From NCBI RefSeq assembly GCF_003074055.1, contig NZ_CP029043.1, positions 2,100,501 through 2,164,500 on the forward strand: a stretch of DNA of 64,000 nucleotides, read 5' to 3'. This DNA comes from Streptomyces nigra (lineage in GTDB: Bacteria > Actinomycetota > Actinomycetes > Streptomycetales > Streptomycetaceae). The position numbers and the translations under genes were made by a program. How positions within the stretch are numbered: position 1 is the stretch's first letter; every line of letters starts with the position of its first letter. The notes under the pieces are model-generated. The model saw only the letters and a program-made list of their open reading frames with translations, had not been told where the DNA came from and made no database searches. Of this stretch, positions 42,009 through 53,654 are shown piece after piece.

Positions 42009-43696
42009 TCCGCTTCGAGAACGTCTCCGTGACCTACGACGGTGCGGCCGAACCGACCGTGCGCGGGGTGGACTTCGAGGTCCCCGAGGGGGAGCTGGTG
42101 CTGCTCGTCGGGCCGTCGGGGGTGGGCAAGTCGACCGTGCTCGGCGCGGTCAGCGGGCTGGTGCCGCACTTCACCGGCGGCACCCTGCGCGGCCGGGTCA
42201 CGGTGGCCGGGCGGGACACCCGTACCCACAAGCCGCGTGAACTCGCCGATGTCGTCGGCACGGTGGGCCAGGACCCGCTCTCCCACTTCGTGACCGACAC
42301 CGTCGAGGAGGAGCTGGCCTACGGCATGGAGTCGCTGGGCCTGGCCCCGGACGTGATGCGGCGCCGGGTCGAGGAGACGCTGGATCTGCTGGGTCTGGCC
42401 GAGCTGCGCGACCGGTCGATCGCCACGCTGTCCGGCGGCCAGCGGCAACGCGTCGCGATCGGTTCCGTCCTCACCCCGCATCCGAGGGTGCTGGTCCTGG
42501 ACGAGCCGACGTCGGCTCTGGACCCGGCCGCAGCCGAGGAGGTGCTCGCCGTTCTGCAGCGGCTGGTGCACGACCTGGGTACGACGGTCCTGATGGCCGA
42601 GCACCGGCTGGAACGGGTCGTGCAGTACGCGGACCGTGTCGTCCTGCTGCCGTCGCCGGGCGAGCCCCCGGTCCTGGGCGAGCCGGCGGAGATCATGGCG
42701 ATGTCCCCGGTGTATCCGCCGGTGGTGGCGCTGGGCCGGCTGGCGGGCTGGGCCCCGCTCCCGCTGACGGTCCGCGACGCCCGCCGCCGGGCGACCGACC
42801 TGCGGCAGCGCCTCGGCGACCACACCGCCCCGCCCTCGCCCGCGCCCTCCGAGACGCCCGCCCCGCCGGCGGCCCGTACGGGCACCGCCCGCCGCTGGTT
42901 CGGCCGCTCTCGCGCCAGGGCGGAGGCGGCCGCCCCCGTGTCGCCGTACGCCGCCGAGGTGCGGTCCCTCGCCGTGACCCGGGACCGGGTCCGGGCGCTG
43001 CGGGGCGTGGACCTCACGGTGTCCCCCGGCGAGACGATCGCCCTGATGGGCCGTAACGGCGCCGGGAAGTCCACCCTGCTCAACGCCCTCGTCGGCCTGG
43101 TGGCGCCGTCGTCCGGGACGGTGCTGACCGGCGGGTCCGTCCCGCACCGCACCCCGCCGAGCGACCTGGTCCGCCGGGTCGGCCTCGTCCCGCAGGAGCC
43201 CCGCGACCTGCTGTACGCCGACACGGTCGCCGGTGAGTGCGCGGCCGCCGACGCCGACGCGGAGGCCGAGCCGGGCACCTGCCGGGCGCTGCTGTCCACA
43301 CTGCTGCCGGGGATCCCGGACGATCTGCATCCCCGGGATCTGTCCGAGGGCCAGCGGCTGACGCTCGCGCTGGCCGTCGTCCTCACGGCCCGTCCGCCGC
43401 TGCTTCTGCTGGACGAGCCGACGCGGGGGCTCGACTACGCGGCGAAGGCGCACCTCGTCGCCCTGCTCCGGGACCTCGCCGCGCGGGGGCACGCCATCGT
43501 GCTCGCGACGCACGACGTGGAGCTGGCGGCGGAGCTGGCCCACCGGGTGGTGCTGCTCGCCGAGGGCGAGGTGATCGCCGACGGCCCCACGGCCGAGGTG
43601 GTGGTGTCCTCGCCGTCCTTCGCCCCGCAGGTCGCGAAGATCCTCGCCCCGCGGCGGTGGCTGACCGTCGCCCAGGTCGAGGAGGCGCTGGCATGA
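42005..43696 (+). CDS. ECF transporter ATPase, two fused ABC domains
   Basis: A 563-aa protein carrying both EcfA-type ATPases. Domain 1: Walker A GPSGVGKST (36-44), signature LSGGQRQRVAIG, Walker B VLVLDEPTSALD. Domain 2 (from about 320): Walker A GRNGAGKST, signature LSEGQRLTLALA, Walker B LLLLDEPTRGLD. A Pro/Ala-rich linker joins them. It powers uptake together with the T and S components, here most likely of cobalamin. The GTG start overlaps the T gene stop (GTGA). Confidence 0.93.
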   Translation: MIRFENVSVTYDGAAEPTVRGVDFEVPEGELVLLVGPSGVGKSTVLGAVSGLVPHFTGGTLRGRVTVAGRDTRTHKPRELADVVGTVGQDPLSHFVTDTVEEELAYGMESLGLAPDVMRRRVEETLDLLGLAELRDRSIATLSGGQRQRVAIGSVLTPHPRVLVLDEPTSALDPAAAEEVLAVLQRLVHDLGTTVLMAEHRLERVVQYADRVVLLPSPGEPPVLGEPAEIMAMSPVYPPVVALGRLAGWAPLPLTVRDARRRATDLRQRLGDHTAPPSPAPSETPAPPAARTGTARRWFGRSRARAEAAAPVSPYAAEVRSLAVTRDRVRALRGVDLTVSPGETIALMGRNGAGKSTLLNALVGLVAPSSGTVLTGGSVPHRTPPSDLVRRVGLVPQEPRDLLYADTVAGECAAADADAEAEPGTCRALLSTLLPGIPDDLHPRDLSEGQRLTLALAVVLTARPPLLLLDEPTRGLDYAAKAHLVALLRDLAARGHAIVLATHDVELAAELAHRVVLLAEGEVIADGPTAEVVVSSPSFAPQVAKILAPRRWLTVAQVEEALA

Positions 43697-44520
43697 GCGG
43701 CCCCGGAGGGCAGGCCCGCCCCGTCCGGCTCGGACCCCGGTCCGTGGCGGCCCTCGTGCTGGTCGGCGCGGTCGGCGTCGCCGCACTCGGCTGGCCGTTC
43801 CTCGCCCTGCCCGACTCGCAGGTGAACGCGCACGCCCAGGACGCGCCGTGGCTGTTCACGGGCCTGCTGATGCTGCTGGTCGCGGTCGTCGCGGCGACGA
43901 TCTCGGAGTCCGGGCTCGGCCCCAAGGCCGTGGCGATGCTCGGCGTCCTCGCGGCGACGGGTGCCGCGCTGCGCCCGATCGGCGCCGGCACGGCGGGGCT
44001 CGAGCCGATGTTCTTCCTGATGGTGCTCAGCGGACGGGTGCTGGGGCCGGGCTTCGGCTTCGTCCTGGGCTCGGTCACGATGTTCGCGTCCGCGCTGCTC
44101 ACGGGCGGGGTGGGGCCGTGGCTGCCGTTCCAGATGCTGTCCATGGGCTGGTTCACGATGGGCGCGGGGCTGCTGCCGGGCGCGGAGCGGCTGCGGGGCC
44201 GCGCGGAGGTGGCCCTGCTGGCGGCGTACGGATTCCTGGCCGCCTTCGCGTACGGCACGCTGATGAACATGGCGGGCTGGCCCTATCTGCCGCGGGACAC
44301 CTCCACGATCTCGCCCGCGCCGGAGCTCGGTCCCCTCGCGAACCTGGCCCGGTTCGCCGCGTACTGCGTGGCCACCTCGCTGGGCTGGGACCTGGGGCGG
44401 GCGATCGTGACCGTGGTGCTCACGGTCGCGCTGGGTCCGGCGGTGCTGAAGGCGCTGCGCCGGGCGACACGGCGGGCGGCCTTCGAGAGCCCGGTCACGT
44501 TCGACGCACCCGGACGGTGA
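43693..44520 (+). CDS. ECF transporter S component
   Basis: A 275-aa substrate-binding membrane protein with six hydrophobic segments between residues 15 and 260. It has the S-component features: RPIGAGTAGLEPMFFLMVLSGRVLGPGFGFVLG and a GVGPWLPFQMLSMGWFTMGAG loop, as in cobalamin S components of the CbrT type. It closes a five-gene operon with overlapping starts and stops throughout, under a cobalamin riboswitch, so its substrate is most likely cobalamin or a precursor. Confidence 0.88.
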   Translation: MSGPGGQARPVRLGPRSVAALVLVGAVGVAALGWPFLALPDSQVNAHAQDAPWLFTGLLMLLVAVVAATISESGLGPKAVAMLGVLAATGAALRPIGAGTAGLEPMFFLMVLSGRVLGPGFGFVLGSVTMFASALLTGGVGPWLPFQMLSMGWFTMGAGLLPGAERLRGRAEVALLAAYGFLAAFAYGTLMNMAGWPYLPRDTSTISPAPELGPLANLARFAAYCVATSLGWDLGRAIVTVVLTVALGPAVLKALRRATRRAAFESPVTFDAPGR

Positions 44521-44850
44521 GCGCTTGTGCGCCGGCCGTCAGGGGCGCGGTGAACCACCCCACATGACCCAGGTCACCTACGACCTTCCTTAGTGGGCCA
44601 GAGCGCTGTCATGGCTCCACCAAAAGCCCGTCTGACCTGGGCGTTGAGATCCACGTCACACGGACACCCCGCCCCCGGCATACGGCCACCACTAGCAAAC
44701 AGGCTCATTGCGGACATCCGCCGCACCTGTTTCCGTGGAGGACGTCGCACGGCGCCGACGTGCCCTCAGGGTCTCGGCGCCGACGCATGCCGGGCCTGCA
44801 CCTCAGTGGCCGGCACACCGCGATCCCCGTCCCCGACCGAAAGGTGCTCC

Positions 44851-45267
44851 GTGTCCGTCGCCTCCTCCTTCCGCCGCCTCTCCGCCCCGAAGAAGGCCCT
44901 CGCCGGTACCCTCCTGGCCGCCGCCACGGCCGGCACCCTGCTCGCCTCGGCTCCCGCCCAGGCCGCCACGAGCGACGCCTCCTCGGCCCAGCGGGTCGCG
45001 AAGAAGATGATCGCGGACTCGGCCCAGTTCCAGTGCTTCTCGAACATCGTCGACCACGAGAGCGACTGGAACCCGCACGCCACCAACGCCTCGTCCGGCG
45101 CCTACGGCCTCGTCCAGGCCCTGCCGGCGAACAAGATGGCCTCGGCCGGCTCGGACTGGAAGACCAACCCCGCGACCCAGATCGAGTGGGGCCTCGACTA
45201 CATGAAGGACCGCTACGGCAGCGCCTGCGGCGCCTGGGACTTCTGGCAGTCCAACGGCTGGTACTGA
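44851..45267 (+). CDS. secreted lytic transglycosylase-like protein
   Basis: A 138-aa secreted protein with signal peptide 1-38 (LAGTLLAAATAGTLLASAPAQAA) and a compact SLT-like domain: CFSNIVDHESDWNPHATNASSGAYGLVQALPANKM holds the catalytic Glu (E in DHESDW) and the GAYGLVQ motif. It should cleave peptidoglycan glycan strands. Two Cys (CFSN and SACGAW) may form a disulphide. GTG at 44851 is preceded by GAAAGGTG. The 330-base leader 44521-44850 has no gene; I see no clear riboswitch in it. A strong terminator follows. Confidence 0.88.
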   Translation: MSVASSFRRLSAPKKALAGTLLAAATAGTLLASAPAQAATSDASSAQRVAKKMIADSAQFQCFSNIVDHESDWNPHATNASSGAYGLVQALPANKMASAGSDWKTNPATQIEWGLDYMKDRYGSACGAWDFWQSNGWY

Positions 45268-45286
45268 TCCGGCCGGACCATGAACC

Positions 45287-45323
45287 GAAAGCGGCGACCC
45301 ACGATCCCCGGGTCGCCGCTTTC
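45287..45323. terminator. bidirectional intrinsic terminator
   Basis: GAAAGCGGCGACCC pairs perfectly with GGGTCGCCGCTTTC around a 9-base loop. It lies between the convergent transglycosylase (plus) and P450 (minus) genes and reads with an A/T edge in both directions. Confidence 0.85.
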
Positions 45324-45328
45324 GCCTG

Positions 45329-47963
<2,635 letters not shown>

Positions 47964-47998
47964 GCACCGCGCCCCGGCGGCCCCCGCGCGGGCCGCCG

Positions 47999-49705
47999 GT
48001 GAACGTTCCCACCGGGTCCGGCGTCTACGAACACGTGCCCGAGACCGAACTCATCAGCAGCCGCACGCGTCCCGCCGGCCCCGCGCCGGCACCCCCCGCC
48101 CTCCCGCCGTGGCTGCTCCGGTTCCGGGACCGGCACCGCGTCCCGCTGACCGCGACCCTCCCCGCTCTGCCGCTGTACGCGCTGTGGTGGGGCTTCCTCG
48201 CCACCGGCGGCGGGGACCTGGCCGCCCAGTACGCCTGGGCCGGGTTCACCGCCCGGCACGGCGGCTCGGCGTACAACCTCTTCTGGTACGGCGGCACCCA
48301 CACCGCCAACTACAGCCTCATATCCCCGTACCTGATGTCCGCCGTGGGCGTCCGTGCCCTCACGGTCCTCTCCGGGATCGTGGCGACCTGGCTGGCGGCC
48401 GTGCTTCTCACCCGGGTCGAGGCGCTGCGCCGGCCGGAGGGTCCGGCCCTGCTCGCCGCGCTCGCCCTGTGGTGCAACGTGGCCTCCGGGCGCACCACGT
48501 TCGCCCTGGGCACGGCCTTCGGGCTCGGCGCCTGTCTGCTGCTGGCCGGGCGGCGACGGGTCGTCCCGGCCGGTGTGCTCGCCGCGCTGGCGACGATGGC
48601 GAGCCCCGTGGCCGGGCTGTTCCTGGCCGTCGTCGGCGCCGCGTTCCTGCTCACCCGGGACCGTCCGCGCGCCCTCGCGCTGCTGCTCCCGCCCGCCGTC
48701 ACCGTCGCCGCGACCACCCTGCTGTTTCCCTTCGAAGGCGAGCAGTTGATGTTCGCCGACCGGATCTGGCCGCCGTTCGTGCTGGGCCTGGCCGTGACCG
48801 TGTTCGCGCCGCGCGGCTGGCGGGTCGCCCGGTGGAGCGGCGCCGTCTACGCCGCCGGAACCGTCGTGACGTATCTCGTCCCCTCCCCCGTCGGCACGAA
48901 CGTCGAGCGGTTCGCCGAGCTGTTCGCGCCCGCCGCGCTGCTCGCCGTGCTGCTGGCCCGCCCCGAACTGGCCGGCTGGCGCCGGAAGACCCTGGTGGGC
49001 CTGCTGGTGCTGTCGGTCGGCTGGGTCGGCAAGAAGACCGGCGACGATCTGTACGTGTCGACCCGGGTGCCCGCCTGGGCCGCCGAGACCCAGGGGGTGG
49101 TGCGGGCCCTGGACCGGCTCGGCGCCGGCCGCACCCGCGTCGAGGTCGTCCCGGCCCGCAACCACCGCGAGGCCAGCGGGCTCGCCCCGTACGTCAACAT
49201 GGCCCGCGGCTGGAACCGGCAGCTCGACATGGAACGGGCCCGCCTCTTCTACGACGGCTCCTTCTCGGCCGGCACCTACCGGGCGTGGCTGGACCGCTGG
49301 GCCGTCGGATTCGTGGTGCTGCCGCTGGGCAAGCCGGACGGCTACGCCGAGGCGGAGGCCCGGCTGATCCGCGAGGACCGGCCGGACTGGCTGGAGCCGG
49401 TGTGGCGGGACGCGCACTGGCGGGTGTTCCGGGTGAAGGACGCCGTGCCGCTGACCTCCGGATCCGCCCGGGTCGTCTCGACGTCCGGCGCCGACCTCGT
49501 CGTACGGATGCCGGGGGCGGGCGCCACGACCGTGCGCATAGCCCACTCCCCGTGGCTGCGAGTGGACGGCGGTGGCTGCCTGGCGCCGAGCGGCGAGTTC
49601 ACCCGGCTCACGGTCCCCGCCGCCGGCGAGTACCGGATCAGTTCGGAGTACGGTCCCGCACGACGGCCTGCGGATCACTGCGGGTCTGACTCCGCGCGGG
49701 AGTGA
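47999..49705 (+). CDS. polytopic membrane protein, GT-C-like
   Basis: A 568-aa protein with about ten membrane segments between residues 42 and 350 and a C-terminal extracytoplasmic domain. The first loop has GGGDLAAQYAWAGFTARHG and LFWYGGTHTANYS, an acidic/His loop after the first helix as in GT-C and 6-pyruvoyl-like polytopic glycan enzymes, but no family can be named. The C-terminus contains the beta-rich SPWLRVDGGGCLAPSGEF. Its last 68 bases are antisense to the end of the GT87/PAP2 gene. It starts with GTG at 47999, 35 bases after the thiolase, and may be co-transcribed. Confidence 0.7.
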   Translation: MNVPTGSGVYEHVPETELISSRTRPAGPAPAPPALPPWLLRFRDRHRVPLTATLPALPLYALWWGFLATGGGDLAAQYAWAGFTARHGGSAYNLFWYGGTHTANYSLISPYLMSAVGVRALTVLSGIVATWLAAVLLTRVEALRRPEGPALLAALALWCNVASGRTTFALGTAFGLGACLLLAGRRRVVPAGVLAALATMASPVAGLFLAVVGAAFLLTRDRPRALALLLPPAVTVAATTLLFPFEGEQLMFADRIWPPFVLGLAVTVFAPRGWRVARWSGAVYAAGTVVTYLVPSPVGTNVERFAELFAPAALLAVLLARPELAGWRRKTLVGLLVLSVGWVGKKTGDDLYVSTRVPAWAAETQGVVRALDRLGAGRTRVEVVPARNHREASGLAPYVNMARGWNRQLDMERARLFYDGSFSAGTYRAWLDRWAVGFVVLPLGKPDGYAEAEARLIREDRPDWLEPVWRDAHWRVFRVKDAVPLTSGSARVVSTSGADLVVRMPGAGATTVRIAHSPWLRVDGGGCLAPSGEFTRLTVPAAGEYRISSEYGPARRPADHCGSDSARE

Positions 49706-51788
49706 CGGTCCGGGCGCGTGGGCCCTGGAAGGCGTAGGTCACGGCGAAGCCCGCCGCCACGACCAGCGCGCCGCCCACCGCGTCCAGCACCCAGTGGTTG
49801 CCGGTGACGACGATCGCGGTCGCCGTGAGCAGCGGGTGCAACAGGCCCAGGACCTTGATCCACCATCTCGGCGCCAGCACGGCGACGACCACGCCGCACC
49901 ACAGGGACCAGCCGAAGTGCAGGGACGGCATCGCCGCGTACTGGTTGGTCAGCTCGGTGAGGGTGCCGTAGTCGGGCTGAGTGAAGTCCTGTGGCCCGTT
50001 GACCGTGTCGACGACACCGAGGCCCGGCATCAGACGGGGCGGTGCGAGCGGATACAGCCAGAAGCCGACCAGGGCGAAGATCGTCGCGAAGCCGATCGCC
50101 GTGCGGGCCCAGCGGTAGTCGACGGGCCGCCGCCAGTACAGGACGCCGAGGATCAGCAGCGGCACCCCGAAGTGGAACGACTCGTAGTAGAAGCCGAAGA
50201 AGTCCCGCAGCCCGTCGGCCGCCACGACGGCGTGGTTGGCCCAGCGCTCGATGTCGATGCCGAGCGCGCGTTCCACGGAGAGGATCTGCGCGCCGTGCTC
50301 CTCCGCGGTCGCCCGGCCCGACGCCGAGGACGGGCCGGCCGCGGCCAGCCGGATCCGGGCGTAGGCGTCGTAGGTGACCCTGATGAGGACGAGCTCGAAA
50401 AGCAGGTTGGGGCGGCTGATCGCCCGCCGCAGGAACGGCACCAACGGGATGTGCCCGAACCGGGACGGCACCGGGTCCGCGTACCGCGTCGGCAGCGGCG
50501 TCCGCCAGTACGGCGAGCCGCGCGGCAGGAACGGCACGGCGACGGCCGCCGCCAGCGCGGCGCACAGCACGAGGTCGGCGCGCAGCGGCTGGAAGATCAG
50601 CTTGTCCGGCACCAGCGCGTCGGCCGGCAGTGTCATGACCAGCACGATCGCGACCGGCCAGGCGTACCGGTCACCGGCCCGCCGGCCGACCCGGCCGACG
50701 GCCGTGAGCAGCACCCACAACAGCTGGTGCTGCCAGGCTGCGGGCGAGACGACGATCACCGCGCAGCCGGTGACGGCGACCGCGAGCAGGAGCTGCCCGT
50801 CACGGGCGTAGCGCACGGCCCGGCGCAGCGCGAGCACGGCGACACCGGCGCCGAGGACGAGCAGGAGGGCGATCTCGGGTGGTCCGCTCAGGCCGAGCCG
50901 GAGCAGGGCGCCGTGGAGGGACTGGTTGGCGAGGCCGTCGGCGGGCCCGCCCAGGCCGAGGCCGGCGGGGTGGTGGAGCCAGTAGGTCGCCGAGTCACGG
51001 GGCATCGCCGCCCAGGCCAGCACCGTGCACCCGGTGAACGCGGCCCCCGTGGACAGGGCGGCCCGGCGCCGCCCGGTGCACCACAGCAGGGGCGTGAACA
51101 GCAGCAGCGTCGGCTGGAGCGCGGCCGCAAGCCCGATCAGCGCGCCGCTGAACCGCTCCCCGCGCACGGCGAAGCAGCCGAGGAGGACGAGCAGGACCGG
51201 GAGGATGCTGGTCTGGCCGAGGTGGAGGGCGTTGCGCACCGGCAGCGACACCATCAGCAGGCTGATCGCGACGGGCGCCGCGAGCACGGCGGTGCGCCGG
51301 CCGACCGGTGGCGGCAGGGCGCGGGCGGCGACCAGTCCGAGGGCGACGACCAGCAGGAGCGTGCCGAAGGTCCACCCCCAACCGAGGGCCTCCTCGGCGG
51401 CACGGGTCAGCGGCTTGAGGACGAGTCCGCCGAACGGGGTGCCGGTGAACCGCTCGGAGTCGTACAGGGAGCCCTTCAGATGCAGGACGCCGTGCGGTCC
51501 GACCCAGGTCTCCAGGTCGGTGAGCCGTTCCCCGCGCGGGGTGCCGAGGACGGCGGCGACCTGACGGACGGCGAGGACGGCGGCGACGGCCCAGAGGCCC
51601 AGCCGCACCACACGCACCCGCGCCTGGACCGTGCCGGCCGCCGTGGCTCCGGGTGCCTCGGCCGGTCGCCCTCGGTGCTCCGCCTTCGCCACGCCTCGCC
51701 GGCCTCCCGCCCCGGTCCGCCCCGCATCCGACAGGGAATCCTCAGAACGCCGGACGGCTCGCGCCGCCCCTCGGGGAGACGCAGGCAT
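49638..51788 (-). CDS. fusion of GT87-type glycosyltransferase and PAP2-type phosphatase/transferase
   Basis: A 716-aa membrane protein. The N-terminal 420 residues form a polytopic GT-C domain of the GT87 (PimE-like mannosyltransferase) type, with an acidic first loop near residues 88-100. The C-terminal part (from about 460) is an Aur1/inositol-phosphorylceramide synthase-like PAP2 domain: YAAMPSLHFGWSLW and TGNHWVLDAVGGALV hold the catalytic His residues. One polypeptide would thus transfer a sugar from a polyprenyl-phosphate donor and act on a lipid phosphate. It is convergent with the GT-C-like gene, overlapping by 68 bases. Confidence 0.85.
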   Translation of the reverse strand: MPASPRGAARAVRRSEDSLSDAGRTGAGGRRGVAKAEHRGRPAEAPGATAAGTVQARVRVVRLGLWAVAAVLAVRQVAAVLGTPRGERLTDLETWVGPHGVLHLKGSLYDSERFTGTPFGGLVLKPLTRAAEEALGWGWTFGTLLLVVALGLVAARALPPPVGRRTAVLAAPVAISLLMVSLPVRNALHLGQTSILPVLLVLLGCFAVRGERFSGALIGLAAALQPTLLLFTPLLWCTGRRRAALSTGAAFTGCTVLAWAAMPRDSATYWLHHPAGLGLGGPADGLANQSLHGALLRLGLSGPPEIALLLVLGAGVAVLALRRAVRYARDGQLLLAVAVTGCAVIVVSPAAWQHQLLWVLLTAVGRVGRRAGDRYAWPVAIVLVMTLPADALVPDKLIFQPLRADLVLCAALAAAVAVPFLPRGSPYWRTPLPTRYADPVPSRFGHIPLVPFLRRAISRPNLLFELVLIRVTYDAYARIRLAAAGPSSASGRATAEEHGAQILSVERALGIDIERWANHAVVAADGLRDFFGFYYESFHFGVPLLILGVLYWRRPVDYRWARTAIGFATIFALVGFWLYPLAPPRLMPGLGVVDTVNGPQDFTQPDYGTLTELTNQYAAMPSLHFGWSLWCGVVVAVLAPRWWIKVLGLLHPLLTATAIVVTGNHWVLDAVGGALVVAAGFAVTYAFQGPRARTVTPARSQTRSDPQAVVRDRTPN

Positions 51789-51983
51789 GTCCCCTTTTGC
51801 CCGACATCCTCACCTTTTTCCGTGACGATAGTCGGCGGTCCGCCCGTTCGCCTCCGGTGACGCGGCGGCCGGGTGGCCCCGCCCCGGCGCGGCCTCGCGC
51901 GCGGCGGCGCCGGTCCCGGGGATGCTGGAACGTCAGCCGTGATCCGGCCGGTGTGCCCGGCCGCCAGTCCGAAAGGCAGGGCG

Positions 51984-52655
51984 ATGAGCGACTCCCAGCT
52001 CTGGGGCGATGTCGACGCGTACTTCACCGACCACCTCGCCGTCGAGGACGACGCCCTGGTGGCGGCCCGGCGCGAGAGCGACGCGGCCGGTCTGCCGCCC
52101 ATCAGCGTGACCGCGCCCCAGGGGAAGCTGCTGCGGCTGCTCGCCGAGATCCAGGGCGCCCGCAGCATCCTGGAGATCGGCACGCTCGGCGGGTACTCCA
52201 CGATCTGGCTGGCCCGCGCGCTGCCCGCCGACGGCCGGCTGGTCTCGCTGGAGTACGACGCCCGGCACGCCGAGGTCGCCGTCCGCAATCTGGCGCGGGC
52301 GGGCCTGGACCGGATCGCGCAGGTGCGGGTCGGGCCGGCCCTGGAGTCGCTGCCCAAGCTGGCCGACGAGAACCCGGCCCCCTTCGACCTGGTGTTCATC
52401 GACGCCGACAAGGCGAACAACGCGCACTACGTGGAGTGGGCGCTGCGGCTGACGAGCACCGGCAGTCTGATCGTCGTCGACAACGTGGTGCGGGGCGGCG
52501 CGGTCCTGGACGCGGACAGCGCCGCGCCGGACGTACGGGGCACCCGGGCCGCCGTGGAACTGATCGGCAGGCACCCCCGGTTGACCGCCACGGCGGTGCA
52601 GACGGTGGGCGCCAAGGGCTACGACGGGTTCGTGCTGGCCCGGGTGCGGGCGTAG
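51984..52655 (+). CDS. O-methyltransferase (CCoAOMT-like)
   Basis: A 223-aa SAM-dependent O-methyltransferase of the catechol/caffeoyl-CoA type. SILEIGTLGGYSTIWLARALP (motif I, residues about 61-81), FDLVFIDADKANNAHYVEWAL (metal-binding Asp, about 132-152) and IVVDNVVRGGAV (metal-binding Asp/Asn) are all present. It should methylate a catechol-like small molecule using Mg(2+). ATG at 51984 follows AAAGGCAGGGCG. It stands alone, divergent from the GT87/PAP2 gene. Confidence 0.93.
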   Translation: MSDSQLWGDVDAYFTDHLAVEDDALVAARRESDAAGLPPISVTAPQGKLLRLLAEIQGARSILEIGTLGGYSTIWLARALPADGRLVSLEYDARHAEVAVRNLARAGLDRIAQVRVGPALESLPKLADENPAPFDLVFIDADKANNAHYVEWALRLTSTGSLIVVDNVVRGGAVLDADSAAPDVRGTRAAVELIGRHPRLTATAVQTVGAKGYDGFVLARVRA

Positions 52656-52713
52656 CGGGTGCGGTGCGGCCCGGGTGCGGGCGCAGCGCGGCCGGAAACG
52701 GGGGCCGGGCGGG

Positions 52714-53106
52714 TCAGACCTCCAGGTGGAAGCCGACGTTGACGCTGCGCGGGGCGGTGCGGTCGTGGACGACGATCTCGCCGCTGCCGCCCCTGGGCAG
52801 CGACACGGTCTGCCCGTACCCGATGGGATGCACCTGGCCGCCGACAGTCATCCGCACCTCGGAGGACGGGTCGGCCTGCGAGCCGCGCAGCCAGGTCACA
52901 TGCCAGCTGCCGTCGGCGGCGCACTGGAACTCCAGATGGACGCGGGAGACGAACAGCCAGTCGTCGGGGGTCGCCAGCCGGCACACGGACTTGTCCCGGC
53001 CGACCCGGAGCACGGCGCCCGGCTCGCTGGGCGCGTCGGCCATGAGCATGCCGGCCGTGGCGCCCTCGTCCGCCGCGGACACGGCGGCCATGGTGAGTTC
53101 GAGCAC
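52714..53106 (-). CDS. FHA-domain protein
   Basis: A 130-aa single FHA domain, a phosphothreonine-binding module. VLRVGRDKSVCRL and the later DWLFVSRVHLEFQ (the conserved Ser-Arg-x-His) are diagnostic, followed by the NG-loop region SQADPSSEVRMTVGG. It presumably reads Ser/Thr kinase signalling, but no kinase is near. GTG at 53106 follows GAAGGAG; upstream in-frame codons lack a ribosome site. Confidence 0.85.
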   Translation of the reverse strand: MLELTMAAVSAADEGATAGMLMADAPSEPGAVLRVGRDKSVCRLATPDDWLFVSRVHLEFQCAADGSWHVTWLRGSQADPSSEVRMTVGGQVHPIGYGQTVSLPRGGSGEIVVHDRTAPRSVNVGFHLEV

Positions 53107-53204
53107 GTGCGCTCCTTCTGAAACGTCCTTGCCCGACGGCCGGTTCGACCATCGACGCCGCATGATAAATCGCCCGGCGCGATCGTGTCCGGCACAATGA
53201 ACTC

Positions 53205-53654
53205 ATGACCGAGCGAAAGCCTCCCGGTGTGCCGTTCGAGTCGTGGGTGGACCACCAGATCAGTCAGGCGCAGGGACGTGGCGACTTCGACCGCCTGCCC
53301 GGCGCCGGCCGACCGCTGCCGCGCGATCTGGAGGAGCCGTACGACGAACTGTGGTGGGTGAAGCGCAAGATGGCCCGTGAGGGCCTGTCGGTGCTCCCCC
53401 CGGCGCTGGCGTTGCGCAAGGAGGCGGAGGACGCGCTGGACGCGGCGTACGCGGCGCCCACGGAGCGGGCCGTCCGGAAGATCATCACGGACGTGAACGT
53501 CAAGATCCGCGACATGCTGCTGAAGCCGCCGCCCGGCCCTCCCCTGGGCCGCCGGCCGTACGACGTCGACGAGGTCGTACGGGAGTGGCGGGAGCGCCGG
53601 GAGGGACGCCGGGCGGCGGACGGGTCCAGCGGGACGGGTGCGTCAGACGCGTAG
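53205..53654 (+). CDS. DUF1992 (DnaJ subfamily C member 28-like) protein
   Basis: A 149-aa protein of the DUF1992 family, found in bacteria and in the DNAJC28 protein of eukaryotes; function unknown. The block FESWVDHQISQAQGRGDFDRLPGAGRPLP followed by WWVKRKMAREGLSVLPPALALRKE is diagnostic. The C-terminus is Gly/Ser-rich. Its last 12 bases overlap the convergent helical-protein gene. It is divergent from the FHA gene with 98 bases between starts. Confidence 0.9.
   Translation: MTERKPPGVPFESWVDHQISQAQGRGDFDRLPGAGRPLPRDLEEPYDELWWVKRKMAREGLSVLPPALALRKEAEDALDAAYAAPTERAVRKIITDVNVKIRDMLLKPPPGPPLGRRPYDVDEVVREWRERREGRRAADGSSGTGASDA

Noticed and set aside
44521..44850. c-di-AMP (ydaO) riboswitch before the transglycosylase gene
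   Set aside because: Such riboswitches are common before streptomycete cell-wall hydrolases, but I could not find the conserved core sequences in this leader.
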